DNA from: Paenibacillus elgii NBRC 100335
GTDB taxonomy: Bacteria; Bacillota; Bacilli; Paenibacillales; NBRC-103111
Direction of reading: 5' to 3'
Length of the DNA stretch: 46,611 bases
NCBI RefSeq assembly: GCF_004000865.1
Contig: NZ_BIMB01000056.1
Coordinates: 1-46,611, forward strand
The notes under the pieces were generated by a model. That model did no database searches, was not told where the DNA came from, and worked only from the letters and a program-made list of their open reading frames with translations. Shown piece after piece: positions 7,658 through 15,557 of the stretch (position 1 is the first letter of the stretch; every line of letters starts with the position of its first letter). A program made the translations under genes and the position numbers.

Positions 7658-8275
7658 ATGACAGGCGTTATCTTGGCCGGCGGGCAAAATCGGCGGATGG
7701 GCGGACAAAGCAAAGCGCTGCTTATGTACGAAGGCGATACGTTTTTGGCAAGACAGTTGGCCGAGCTTGGAAGCTTGTGCGCGGAGCTGCTTGTCGTGAC
7801 TCAGGAGCCGGAACGGTACGAGGCTGTCGTCCACGCGTTCTCCGGAGAGTCTCCGGTGCGGATCATTCCCGACCTGCAGCCGGGCCGGGGGCCGCTTGCC
7901 GGTTTTCAAGCCGCCATGAGAGCGGCGTCGTACGAGGAGCTGTGGATCGTCGGCTGCGATATGCCATGGGTGGACGCCGAAGCGGCGAAGGCCCTCTCGG
8001 AGCTGCGGAGCAGCACCGGCGCGGATGCCGCGGTTGCGAAGATCGACGGAAGGCTCCATCCGCTTCATGGCGTATACTTCAAAAGCTGTCTTCCCGAGGC
8101 GGAGCGGCTATTGGCTGCGAACGATCTGCGGTTGATGAGGCTGTTGGATTCGGTTGATTTAAAGGTAGCGGACGACTCGTTTCTGGAACGGAAGGGGATT
8201 TCTCCGGAATTCATCCGGAATATTAACGATCCGGACGAATATGAGAGGCTTACCGGCAAACGAATTCGGTTTTAG
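7658..8275 (+). CDS. mobA: molybdenum cofactor guanylyltransferase MobA
   Basis: A 205-residue nucleotidyltransferase that joins GMP to molybdopterin to make the MGD form of the cofactor. The N terminus MTGVILAGGQNRRMGG carries the LAGG nucleotide-binding signature; VGCDMPWV supplies the metal-binding Asp and NINDPDEY the usual C-terminal motif. ATG 7658 is chosen because MobA proteins begin close to LAGG and AAAGG lies 6 bp upstream. An in-frame ATG at 7628 would add ten residues and also has a purine-rich leader. A sulfite-oxidase-type enzyme normally uses Moco without GMP, so MobA may serve other enzymes of the cell. Confidence 0.92.
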   Translation: MTGVILAGGQNRRMGGQSKALLMYEGDTFLARQLAELGSLCAELLVVTQEPERYEAVVHAFSGESPVRIIPDLQPGRGPLAGFQAAMRAASYEELWIVGCDMPWVDAEAAKALSELRSSTGADAAVAKIDGRLHPLHGVYFKSCLPEAERLLAANDLRLMRLLDSVDLKVADDSFLERKGISPEFIRNINDPDEYERLTGKRIRF

Positions 8276-8374
8276 CAGTTTGGCATGCCATGTATCGAAT
8301 GCTTTTTGTTTATGGAAGACGGGCCTGTTTTATGACATAATGGGGGGTATAACTAGAACGGGGAGGCATGCAGG

Positions 8375-9382
8375 ATGTCACAGATATTGAAGGATCGTTT
8401 CGGCCGCATTCATGACTATCTTCGAATTTCCGTGACGGACCGGTGCAATTTGCGCTGTGTATACTGTATGCCGGAAGAAGGCATGGAATTCGAGCCGGAG
8501 GAAAGGCTCTTGACGTTCGAGGAAATCGCGGAAGTTGTACGGGTGCTTGCCGGATACGGAGTTCGCAAGCTGCGGCTCACCGGAGGCGAGCCGCTCGTAC
8601 GCAAAAATCTGGAGCAGCTCGTGCGGATGCTGAGCGCGATCGACGGCATTGAAGATATCGCTTTGACGACGAATGCGATCCATTTCGCTTCGCGGGCGGA
8701 AAAGCTGCGCGAAGCCGGGCTCACAAGAATTAACGTCAGCCTCGATTCCTTGCGGGCGGACCGGTTTTCTCTCATTACGCGCGGAGGCGATTTGTCGCGC
8801 GTGCTGGCGAGTCTGGAAGCGGCACATCGGGTCGGACTCGACCCGATCAAGCTGAATGTCGTGCTCATGAAAGGCATGAATGACGACGAAATCGAAGATT
8901 TTTTGAAGCTGACACTAGAGCGCAATTTGCACGTGCGCTTTATTGAATATATGCCGATCGGACATGACGACGACGGCTGGAAAACGAAATATATATCGCT
9001 CAACACGGTGTTGGAACGCTGTGAAAGCATCGGGTGGCAGGTGGAGGCGGTGGAGCAGTCGGTCCGGGGAAACGGCCCTTCGCAAAATTTCCGGATCGCC
9101 GGGGCGGCCGGTACGTTCGGGCTGATTCATCCGGTCAGCGACCATTTCTGCGAAACGTGCAACCGGCTGCGCCTTACCGCAGACGGCAACATCAAGCCTT
9201 GCCTGTACTGGTCCGACGAGTTCAATGTGCGCCGTTATATCGGTAACGATCAGGCGCTGGCCGAGCTGTTCTTCCGGGCGCTGGACGTGAAGCCGGAAAG
9301 CCACGAGATGGTTAAAGCGCTTCTGAGCGAGCAGCAGAGCCACACGCCTACCTCCCGGCGCATGTCGCAGATCGGGGGCTGA
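8375..9382 (+). CDS. moaA: GTP 3',8-cyclase MoaA
   Basis: A 335-residue radical SAM enzyme that converts GTP to 3',8-cyclo-7,8-dihydro-GTP, the first step of molybdopterin synthesis. The SAM cluster motif CxxxCxxC (Cys24, Cys28, Cys31) lies in TDRCNLRCVYCMP, and a C-terminal cluster is formed by FCETCNRLR and KPCLYW. The chain ends in the conserved Gly-Gly needed for activity. GGGGAGG precedes the ATG. It is followed 3 bp later by moeA, so the two are surely co-transcribed. Confidence 0.97.
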   Translation: MSQILKDRFGRIHDYLRISVTDRCNLRCVYCMPEEGMEFEPEERLLTFEEIAEVVRVLAGYGVRKLRLTGGEPLVRKNLEQLVRMLSAIDGIEDIALTTNAIHFASRAEKLREAGLTRINVSLDSLRADRFSLITRGGDLSRVLASLEAAHRVGLDPIKLNVVLMKGMNDDEIEDFLKLTLERNLHVRFIEYMPIGHDDDGWKTKYISLNTVLERCESIGWQVEAVEQSVRGNGPSQNFRIAGAAGTFGLIHPVSDHFCETCNRLRLTADGNIKPCLYWSDEFNVRRYIGNDQALAELFFRALDVKPESHEMVKALLSEQQSHTPTSRRMSQIGG

Positions 9383-9385
9383 AGC

Positions 9386-10642
9386 GTGAACGAATTGAAA
9401 TTCGGGCGGCAGACCATCAGCCTTGAAGAGGCGCAGCAGCGTGTGCTCCGGCATGTCCGTCTTCAAGAGACGGAAGAGGTGCCGCTATTCGAGGCTTACG
9501 GCAGGCGGCTGGCGGAAAATATTTACGCCGGCAGCCCGCTGCCGCATTTTCGGCGATCGGGTGTCGATGGCTATGCTTTGCGTGCATCGGACACAGCGGG
9601 AGCTTCCCTTGCAGCGGCAGTTTGCTTAGAGGTGGTGGAGACGGTTCCCTGCGGCTCGGTTCCGGCGAAGACAATCGGTCCGGGCCAAGCGGCCAGAATT
9701 ATGACCGGCGCTTCTGTTCCCGAGGGGGCGGATGCGGTTGTGATGCTGGAGATGACCAACGCGGTGCATCAGGAGATCGGTCTTGGAGGAACGGTGGCGG
9801 TTCACAAAGCGATGAATCCCGGCGACAATGTGACCCCGGTAGGAGAAGAGGCTGCTGCCGGGGAGCAGCTTCTGCGGAAGGGCTGTATCATCGGGCCGGG
9901 GGAAGCGGCAGTGCTGGCTACCTTCGGCCATAGCCTTGTGAAGGTATACAAGCGGCCGAGAGTAGCGATCTTCTCGACCGGCTCCGAGCTGCTCCCTGTG
10001 GACGCTCCGCTCGAACCGGGTAAAATCCGGGGGAGCAACGGCTATATGCTGGCCTGTCAGGTTATGCAGGCGGGCGGTGTGCCGCTGCTGATGCCTTTTC
10101 TTCCCGACGAAGCCGACCGGGTGGAACGGGAACTGCTGGCCGCTGCGGAGCAGACGGATCTGTGGATAACGACCGGAGGCGTGTCGGTAGGGGATAAGGA
10201 TGTGCTTGCCGAGCTGTTCGGCCGGTGGGACGGCGAGCTGCTTTTTAACAAGATCGCGATGCGTCCGGGCAGTCCGACGTCAGTCGGTCTGTGGCGGGAC
10301 AAGCCGTTGTTCGCCTTGTCCGGCAATCCTGGAGCTTGCTATGTAGGCTTCGAGCTGCTGGTACGCCCCTATCTGCGCGCCTCGCAAGGGGCGCCCGACC
10401 CGCTGCCCCCCGCAGCGACGGCGGTACTGGATGCCGATTACGGGAAAGGATCGGCGTATCCCCGGTATGTCCGCGGGGCTTCGCGCGTGGAACATGGGAC
10501 GGTCCGTGTGAGGCCCGCCGGTCGCGACAAATCCAGCATTATGGTTTCAATCAGAGAAACCGACTGCTTAATCTGTCTTCCAGCGGGCGGGCGAGGAACC
10601 CGGCGGGGCGAGTTGGTGCGGGTTTTGACGATCGGAGATTAA
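9386..10642 (+). CDS. moeA: molybdopterin molybdenumtransferase MoeA
   Basis: A 418-residue protein that inserts molybdate into adenylylated molybdopterin. Family blocks are present: SPLPHFRRSGVDGYALR, GQAARIMTGASVPEGADAVV, IFSTGSELLPVD, TTGGVSVGDKD, AMRPGSPTSVG and ALSGNPGACYVGFELLVRP. The GTG start follows moaA by 3 bp. With mobA and moaA it covers the first, insertion and nucleotide-addition steps. MoaC, MoaD, MoaE and MogA functions must be encoded elsewhere. Confidence 0.96.
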   Translation: MNELKFGRQTISLEEAQQRVLRHVRLQETEEVPLFEAYGRRLAENIYAGSPLPHFRRSGVDGYALRASDTAGASLAAAVCLEVVETVPCGSVPAKTIGPGQAARIMTGASVPEGADAVVMLEMTNAVHQEIGLGGTVAVHKAMNPGDNVTPVGEEAAAGEQLLRKGCIIGPGEAAVLATFGHSLVKVYKRPRVAIFSTGSELLPVDAPLEPGKIRGSNGYMLACQVMQAGGVPLLMPFLPDEADRVERELLAAAEQTDLWITTGGVSVGDKDVLAELFGRWDGELLFNKIAMRPGSPTSVGLWRDKPLFALSGNPGACYVGFELLVRPYLRASQGAPDPLPPAATAVLDADYGKGSAYPRYVRGASRVEHGTVRVRPAGRDKSSIMVSIRETDCLICLPAGGRGTRRGELVRVLTIGD

Positions 10643-10645
10643 TGT

Positions 10646-10686
10646 GAAAAACCCCCTGCCGGAGTAAAGTCCATGACAGGGGGGCG
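10646..10686 (-). terminator. terminator of the yjcZ-type gene
   Basis: On the minus strand CCCCCTGTC pairs with GGCAGGGGG and is followed by TTTTT (10650-10646). It lies between moeA and the convergent small gene, and may also stop moeA transcripts. Confidence 0.75.
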
Positions 10687-10698
10687 GTACATGGTGCA

Positions 10699-10794
10699 TT
10701 AGATGAACAATGAACGGGAAACGATGACGAGCAGAATGAACAGCACCAGGATAACACCAGTGGAAGTAAAGCCGAATCCGCCAACGTGGCTCAT
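10699..10794 (-). CDS. YjcZ-family sporulation mini-protein
   Basis: A 31-residue protein consisting of a short Gly-rich start (MSHVGGFGFTSTG) and one membrane helix (VILVLFILLVIVS). This matches the YjcZ / tiny-TM-Bacillus family of sporulation proteins, whose helix typically reads like LILVLFILLVII. GGGGG lies 7-8 bp before the ATG and a terminator follows at once, supporting a real single-gene unit. Its function is not established; homologues are found in Bacillus and Paenibacillus spores. Confidence 0.85.
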   Translation of the reverse strand: MSHVGGFGFTSTGVILVLFILLVIVSRSLFI

Positions 10795-11133
10795 GTGACA
10801 TCCCCCTTTCAGAAGGCATGTTAAATGATATGTGCGAATGCCGGAGGCTGATTGGACGTACGCCCGTTTTTTCAATGAAAATACAGCTTTCTGCGGGCAG
10901 GAGACAATATCCTGTCTGTACCGGATACGAATTAAGGGCGGCTATTGCCGTGATTTGTGCTGTGTTTCCCACGGCTGGCGGCGAAAACAAGTAAAAGGAT
11001 TTTCTAGGTAGAATTTATTGGAAAATTGGGCTACAATGGCCGAGACAAGGTGCGGAGGCATGAGAAGCGCCGATAAGCGGAGAACCGGACGAAATCCCCG
11101 GTCGCCGTACAAAAGCGGAGAGGGTGGACACGC
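10795..11133. other. intergenic region upstream of the Eis-like acetyltransferase
   Basis: 339 bp without a convincing gene. It must hold the divergent promoters of the yjcZ-type gene and of the acetyltransferase. A possible -10 (TACAAT, 11032-11037) precedes the acetyltransferase, but no matching -35 is evident. Nothing else was recognised. Confidence 0.5.
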
Positions 11134-12321
11134 GTGAACCAACAGTTGGAGATTCGCAATATTCCGAATGTGCATTTTATGGACAGCTTGGAAATGTCAG
11201 CATTCGCCTTTCAATATGAGCTTACTCCCGAAAAAGTGGAGAAGTGGATGGCGCTTCTCAATTCGGACCAGATGTGGGGAGCTTATGTAGATGATACGCT
11301 CGCAGCGAAAATGACCATTTTCGATTTGCAGACCTGGATTCAAGGCAAGGCGTTCGACATGGGCGGAATCGCAGGTGTCGTCACATGGCCGGAATACCGG
11401 CGGGGCGGTCTGGTGGCTAAGCTGCTGTCGCACGGACTGCGGGTGATGCGGGAGAAAGGCCAGACGGTGTCGTTCCTTCATCCTTTTCAATTCTCGTTCT
11501 ACCGCAAGTACGGCTGGGAGACGTATGCTGAGTATAAATCGTATGAGATCCCCGTCCAACAGCTTCCAAAGCTCGGCCCGCAGCCGGGGCGGATCGTTCG
11601 GACCGGCTACGATGTCAAGCTGCTGAACGGCATCTACGAGGCTTACGCCTGCAGGTACAACGGTACGCTTATTCGAAACGAGTCTTGGTGGCAGAACCGA
11701 ATTTTCGGCAATGCGCAGCAAGGAACGGTAGCCGTATATTATGATGCGGAGAATCAACCTGCGGGCTACGTATATTATCAGGTAAAGGACAATATCCTTA
11801 AGGTTCACGAGCTGGTCTATCTGCATCACGGGGCTTGCTTGGCGTTATGGCGTTTCTTGGCCGACCACGACTCGATGCTGGATAAGCTGGTGATGAAAGC
11901 GCCCGCGAACGATAAGCTGCCGTTTCTGCTCGACAATCCCCGGATCAAACAAGAGATCGTGCCTTATTTCATGGCGCGGATTGTGGATGTGACCGGCTTT
12001 TTGACCAAGTATCCGTTCGCGTCGGGGGCGGAATGGTCGCTGCAGCTGGAGGTAAAAGACGAGCAGGCGGAATGGAACAACGGCTGGTTTCTTTTGCAGG
12101 TAGACGAGTCGGGGACGGCGCGTGTAGCGCCTATCGCAAGCCCTTCGTCCGAGCTGCCGGCCGCCAGCTGCACGATTCAAACGCTTGCCGCTATGCTGAC
12201 AGGGTACCAACGCCCTTCCTTTTTGATGGACATCGGCAGGTTGACCGGCACGACGGAGGTATGCGAATCGCTGGAGCGGCTCATTCCCGTACGTCAGACG
12301 TATTTACCCGACTTCTTCTAG
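11134..12321 (+). CDS. Eis-like GNAT family N-acetyltransferase
   Basis: A 395-residue protein with the enlarged architecture of Eis-like acetyltransferases: a GNAT domain (about 5-150) with the acetyl-CoA loop in VVTWPEYRRGGLVAKLL, an atypical second GNAT fold, and a C-terminal sterol-carrier-like domain (about 290-390). Eis relatives acetylate amines of small molecules such as aminoglycosides, or of proteins; the substrate here is unknown. The start is GTG 11134 behind GAGAGGGTGG. It has its own terminator and stands alone. Confidence 0.88.
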   Translation: MNQQLEIRNIPNVHFMDSLEMSAFAFQYELTPEKVEKWMALLNSDQMWGAYVDDTLAAKMTIFDLQTWIQGKAFDMGGIAGVVTWPEYRRGGLVAKLLSHGLRVMREKGQTVSFLHPFQFSFYRKYGWETYAEYKSYEIPVQQLPKLGPQPGRIVRTGYDVKLLNGIYEAYACRYNGTLIRNESWWQNRIFGNAQQGTVAVYYDAENQPAGYVYYQVKDNILKVHELVYLHHGACLALWRFLADHDSMLDKLVMKAPANDKLPFLLDNPRIKQEIVPYFMARIVDVTGFLTKYPFASGAEWSLQLEVKDEQAEWNNGWFLLQVDESGTARVAPIASPSSELPAASCTIQTLAAMLTGYQRPSFLMDIGRLTGTTEVCESLERLIPVRQTYLPDFF

Positions 12322-12342
12322 ACTTTTTTTACAGTTTGGATT

Positions 12343-12380
12343 CAGGCCCCTTCGATATCGATCGAAGCGGGCTTTTTTTG
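12343..12380 (+). terminator. terminator after the Eis-like gene
   Basis: GCCCCTTCGAT / ATCGAAGCGGGC hairpin with a four-base loop, followed by seven T. Confidence 0.9.
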
Positions 12381-12477
12381 TAAGCGGGCCCAAAACAAGC
12401 AGGATTTTGAAAGAAAAAACACGAATATATATTCGTATGTTTACGGATTGTTACATTTGAAGCGGAGGATGGATGCT

Positions 12478-12891
12478 ATGGCAAACCAAAAGCAAATCGG
12501 CAGTTCCCTTACCGTTCTATTGGTATCGGACCTTATGCGTTCTCAACAATTTTACCGGGATCGGCTCGGTTTTAATGTAACGGATTGGTGGGCGGAGCGG
12601 GACGGCCTTCAAGGAATCGCCCTCAAGCTGCTGCAAGCGCCGGACGTGTCAGCCGTGCGTCCCAATCCCGTGGCGCAAGGGGAAACCCGGGCGTACGATA
12701 TATACGCCTATGTCGAGAACTGGGCTGCTCTGGACAGTCTGTATGAGGAGTTCCGCAGCAGGGATGTCGTAATCTCCGGTGAGCCGGTCATTTATCCGGA
12801 CGGCGGTCCGTGGAAAGAGTTCGTTATTCAGGATTGCGACGGGTATGGCCTCGCTTTCGGCGGAATCGACGGTCCCAAGAAGGAAAGCTGA
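12478..12891 (+). CDS. VOC (glyoxalase/bleomycin resistance) family protein
   Basis: A 137-residue single VOC module. It shows the paired beta-alpha-beta-beta-beta units: SSLTVLLVSDLMRSQQFYRDRLGF at the start and YDIYAYVENWAALDSLYEEF in the middle, ending in EFVIQDCDGYGLAFGG, where a metal-binding Glu/Asp is expected. Such proteins range from dioxygenases to drug-binding resistance proteins; the specific role is unknown. ATG 12478 is chosen because GGAGG lies 9 bp upstream, whereas the ATG at 12469 directly abuts it. Confidence 0.85.
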   Translation: MANQKQIGSSLTVLLVSDLMRSQQFYRDRLGFNVTDWWAERDGLQGIALKLLQAPDVSAVRPNPVAQGETRAYDIYAYVENWAALDSLYEEFRSRDVVISGEPVIYPDGGPWKEFVIQDCDGYGLAFGGIDGPKKES

Positions 12892-13055
12892 AAAACGACC
12901 GTAATGCCGGGGAAGAACAATCGAATACGTACAATCGATCCTCAGCACTGAAAGCCGGCAGCTGGGGATTTTGTTTTGAAGGGAGACTCGGGGACAAGCC
13001 AAGCAATTCCTTGTACATAAGGCGGGGGCCCCTCTTGTCCAAGGCCGGGTGACGT

Positions 13056-13073
13056 ACTGGACTTAGGTCCAGT
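13056..13073. promoter_or_regulatory. candidate LiaR operator upstream of the envelope-stress operon
   Basis: The palindrome ACTGGACTTAGGTCCAGT has 7-bp arms and a 4-bp centre. It lies 22 bp upstream of a promoter with a good -10 but poor -35, which is where an activator of the LiaR/NarL class would be expected. Assignment to LiaR is inferred from position only. Confidence 0.5.
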
Positions 13074-13095
13074 TCCAAAAACCGCCGCAGGTCCG

Positions 13096-13124
13096 TTTTG
13101 GGAAATGACGGATTCACCTAGAAT
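13096..13124 (+). promoter_or_regulatory. candidate promoter of the lia/psp operon
   Basis: TTTTGG (13096-13101) and TAGAAT (13119-13124) with 17 bp between, 49 bp before the first start codon. The -35 is far from consensus, as expected if an activator is needed. Confidence 0.5.
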
Positions 13125-13173
13125 AAAGACATAAGCAAAACGACAACAAAAACGAAAGGCGGTGAGTCAATCC

Positions 13174-13473
13174 ATGAAAATGAACCGGCATACCGGACTC
13201 GCGTTCCTTCTGATCTTCTTCGGAGCGTTGATCCTGAGCAACAAGCTCGGCTTTCACCTCGGGCACCATATCATGAGCTATCTGTTCCCGGCAGCTATGG
13301 TAGGGCTCGGATTCGTAGGACTGAGAAACGGAAAAACGATCATCGGATGGGGGCTGATCATCTTTGGCGGCCTGTTCCTCTTCGGTAAATTGTCCGGCTT
13401 GTTCGCCATCCTGATCGCCATCGGCTTGATCTGCTACGGCATCTCGCTGCTGCGTAACAAATCGGTATATTAA
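13174..13473 (+). CDS. LiaI-like small membrane protein (LiaF transmembrane-domain family)
   Basis: A 99-residue protein made of about four hydrophobic helices with a short basic N terminus, resembling LiaI and the membrane half of LiaF. In B. subtilis LiaI anchors the PspA homologue LiaH at the membrane under envelope stress. Here it heads an operon that includes two PspA proteins, consistent with an anchor role. ATG 13174 has the near-perfect ribosome binding site AAGGCGGTGA 8 bp upstream; the in-frame GTG at 13162 is part of that site. Confidence 0.8.
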   Translation: MKMNRHTGLAFLLIFFGALILSNKLGFHLGHHIMSYLFPAAMVGLGFVGLRNGKTIIGWGLIIFGGLFLFGKLSGLFAILIAIGLICYGISLLRNKSVY

Positions 13474-13523
13474 ATCAAACAAACGACGGATTCAAATTCG
13501 GAGAAAAGGTGGTTGAGCAAAGC

Positions 13524-14204
13524 ATGAGTTTAGGAAAAAGATTCCGGGATATTACGGTTGCGCACTTCAACGAAATGCTGGAAAACGCGGAAGACCCGGT
13601 TCGCCTGATCGATAAATATCTTGCGTCTCAGTCGGAGCAAATCCGCGATTCCGAACGGCTGCTGCAGCAGTGTCTGTCTCACGCCGCTTCGCTTCGCCAG
13701 CAGTACGTATCGGCGGAGCAGCTTAAGGAGCGCCGCGAGCAGCAAGCGATGCTGGCGCTGAGAGCCGGCGAGGAAGAAGTGGCGCGCATCGCGCTTCAAG
13801 AGAAAATGCAGCAGGAGGAAAAAGCGACGCAGTACCGGGCGCTGTACGATCAAAGCAAGATGGGGATCGTCGAGCTGGAGGAGCAGTTGCAACAGCTTAA
13901 GGCCGATTTCGACGAAATCGCCTCGAAACGCAGCTACTATATCGCGCGGCTGGAGTCCGTTAGGCTGCAGCAGCGGATGAACGAAAGGCTGCGTTCGATG
14001 GGCGCAGGTCCGAATCCGCGGATCTTCGACCGTCTGGACGAGCGGGTCTCTGATATGGAGCTGACCGCACGCACCTTGCGCGAAGTGAGGGGCCAAGTCC
14101 GTGAAGCATGGTCCGCCGTAGGCAGCGCGGCATCGCAAGCGCTGGAACAAGAGCTGGCCAAGCTGCGGACGAAACTGAAACAGGAGGGCTGGGATAAATC
14201 ATGA
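13524..14204 (+). CDS. PspA/IM30 family protein (first copy)
   Basis: A 226-residue, almost wholly helical protein of the PspA/IM30/LiaH family. These are ESCRT-III-like membrane-remodelling proteins that form scaffolds on stressed membranes. The amphipathic N-terminal helix (SLGKRFRDITVAHFNEMLENAEDPVRLID) is present, followed by long coiled-coil segments rich in Gln, Glu and Arg. ATG 13524 follows AAAGGTGG; an in-frame GTG at 13509 lies within that site. Its stop overlaps the pspC start by 4 bp, so translation is coupled. Confidence 0.9.
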   Translation: MSLGKRFRDITVAHFNEMLENAEDPVRLIDKYLASQSEQIRDSERLLQQCLSHAASLRQQYVSAEQLKERREQQAMLALRAGEEEVARIALQEKMQQEEKATQYRALYDQSKMGIVELEEQLQQLKADFDEIASKRSYYIARLESVRLQQRMNERLRSMGAGPNPRIFDRLDERVSDMELTARTLREVRGQVREAWSAVGSAASQALEQELAKLRTKLKQEGWDKS

Positions 14205-14719
14205 GCAAACTATACCGTTCCCGTTCCGATCGTAAAGTAACCGGCCTGTGCGGCGGTCTCGCGGAGTCGATGAACATTGATGCCACACTGCTTCGTCTGA
14301 TCGTGGTGGTAACGGCTTTCTTTTCCGGAGGCGTCGTGATTCCGCTGTACTTCCTGGCAGCGTTGGTCATTCCAAGCGAGCCTTGGACCGGCGGGCCTCA
14401 TGGCTACGGACCGTCCTACGGCGGCGAGGGCTACGGGCAACCTGGCGGCAATTACCCGAACTGGAGAGAGTGGAGACGCGCCGAGAAGCACTACCGCAGA
14501 GCGCAAAGACATGGCTGGGTTCCGCCGCAAGAAGGCAACCGCTATGAAGGTGAATATGCGGCCTCCTCGAATCCGGGCGGTACCGCCGGCAGCGATCTGG
14601 ACGATATGATGAAAGATATCGAGAAAAAAGCGATGTGGAAAGAAATCGAAGAACTGCGCGGCAAAGTAGCGCAATACGAAAAAAACCAAAATCAAAAACC
14701 ATCTAAAGGAGATGTTTAA
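14201..14719 (+). CDS. PspC domain membrane protein
   Basis: A 172-residue protein. A PspC domain (about 3-62) begins KLYRSRSDRKVTGLCGGLAESM and contains a helix pair (LLRLIVVVTAFFSGGVVIPLYFLAALVIP). A Gly/Tyr/Pro-rich middle (about 66-110) leads to a charged C-terminal helix (DLDDMMKDIEKKAMWKEIEELRGKVAQYEKN) likely to form a coiled coil. PspC proteins sense or relay membrane stress and bind PspA. The ATGA overlap with the first pspA and a 2-bp gap to the second put it between its two likely partners. Confidence 0.9.
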   Translation: MSKLYRSRSDRKVTGLCGGLAESMNIDATLLRLIVVVTAFFSGGVVIPLYFLAALVIPSEPWTGGPHGYGPSYGGEGYGQPGGNYPNWREWRRAEKHYRRAQRHGWVPPQEGNRYEGEYAASSNPGGTAGSDLDDMMKDIEKKAMWKEIEELRGKVAQYEKNQNQKPSKGDV

Positions 14720-14721
14720 CA

Positions 14722-15420
14722 ATGGGAGTATTTTCTAGAATTAAAGACATGACGAAGGCTTCGCTGCATGAACTGCTTGATAAGGTTGAAGATCCGATCA
14801 TCATGCTGAATCAATATTTGCGCGACATGGAAGAAGAAATAGCTCAAGCCGAAGTGACGGTTGCCCGTCAAATCGCCAGCGAGCGCAAGCTGAAAGAGCG
14901 TCTGGAAGAAGCGGTTCGTCTGACGGCGCAATATGAAGGACAAGCGAAGGAAGCGCTGAAGAACGATCAGGAAGCGACGGCGCGCCAAGCTCTGGAACAA
15001 AAGCTGTACTACGAGGGCAAAATCGCCGAGTACACGGAAATGCACGAGCAGGCCAAAGCGCAAGCGGCCGAGCTGGTTCAGCAGCTGCATGAAATGAAAG
15101 ACGCGTTCTATCAAATGCGTAACAAGCGCAGTGAGCTGATTTCCCGTGCTCAATTGGCGAAGGCCAAAAAGCAAATGGCCGAAGTGACGGCAACCAACGT
15201 GATCGAAGGCGGCAATGCCGTGAAAGGCTTCCGTCGCATGGAAGAGAAGATCATGTCGCTGGAAGTCGAAGCGGAAATCGCGCGGAAGCCTTATGTGGGC
15301 GGCGGCTATGCCGGTTCGGTGTACAGCAGCGCCGTGTCGGTTGACCCGGCGAAGCAGCAAAAAATCGACGATCAACTGCAGCTTCTGAAAGAAAAAATGT
15401 CCACCGAACAAGGGAAATAA
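14722..15420 (+). CDS. PspA/IM30 family protein (second copy)
   Basis: A 232-residue PspA paralogue. The N-terminal helix MGVFSRIKDMTKASLHELLDKVEDP is canonical, followed by a long coiled coil and a Gly-rich break (KPYVGGGYAGSVYSSAVS, about 190-207) before a final helix. It is closer to typical PspA than the first copy, which has a shorter C-terminal part. AAAGGAG precedes the ATG. Two PspA proteins in one operon, separated by PspC, is unusual and suggests mixed or successive scaffolds. Confidence 0.93.
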   Translation: MGVFSRIKDMTKASLHELLDKVEDPIIMLNQYLRDMEEEIAQAEVTVARQIASERKLKERLEEAVRLTAQYEGQAKEALKNDQEATARQALEQKLYYEGKIAEYTEMHEQAKAQAAELVQQLHEMKDAFYQMRNKRSELISRAQLAKAKKQMAEVTATNVIEGGNAVKGFRRMEEKIMSLEVEAEIARKPYVGGGYAGSVYSSAVSVDPAKQQKIDDQLQLLKEKMSTEQGK

Positions 15421-15473
15421 TCTTCACGAAAAAGCTGTTGGAGCAAAAGCGGCACTTGTGATATGCTATGTAA

Positions 15474-15519
15474 GGCAAAAGCCATGGACGTCCTTTCGTA
15501 AGGCGCTATGGCTTTTGCC
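15474..15519. repeat. long perfect inverted repeat between pspA and liaF
   Basis: Arms GGCAAAAGCCAT (15474-15485) and ATGGCTTTTGCC (15508-15519) are exact complements with partly pairable sequence between. No T run follows, so it is more likely a processing or mRNA-stability hairpin, or a weak attenuator lowering expression of liaFSR relative to the psp genes. Confidence 0.7.
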
Positions 15520-15557
15520 GGATCAACCAGAATTTACTGGGAAAGGGGGCGACACGG

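Noticed and set aside
10568..10990. Minus-strand frame of 140 codons over the moeA end and the yjcZ-type gene
   Set aside because: It overlaps moeA antisense and a terminator; the 31-residue YjcZ-type ORF in another frame has a ribosome site and family match.
12810..13117. Short open frames on both strands between the VOC gene and the lia/psp operon
   Set aside because: They overlap the VOC gene or each other and lack ribosome sites; the region fits a promoter/operator area.
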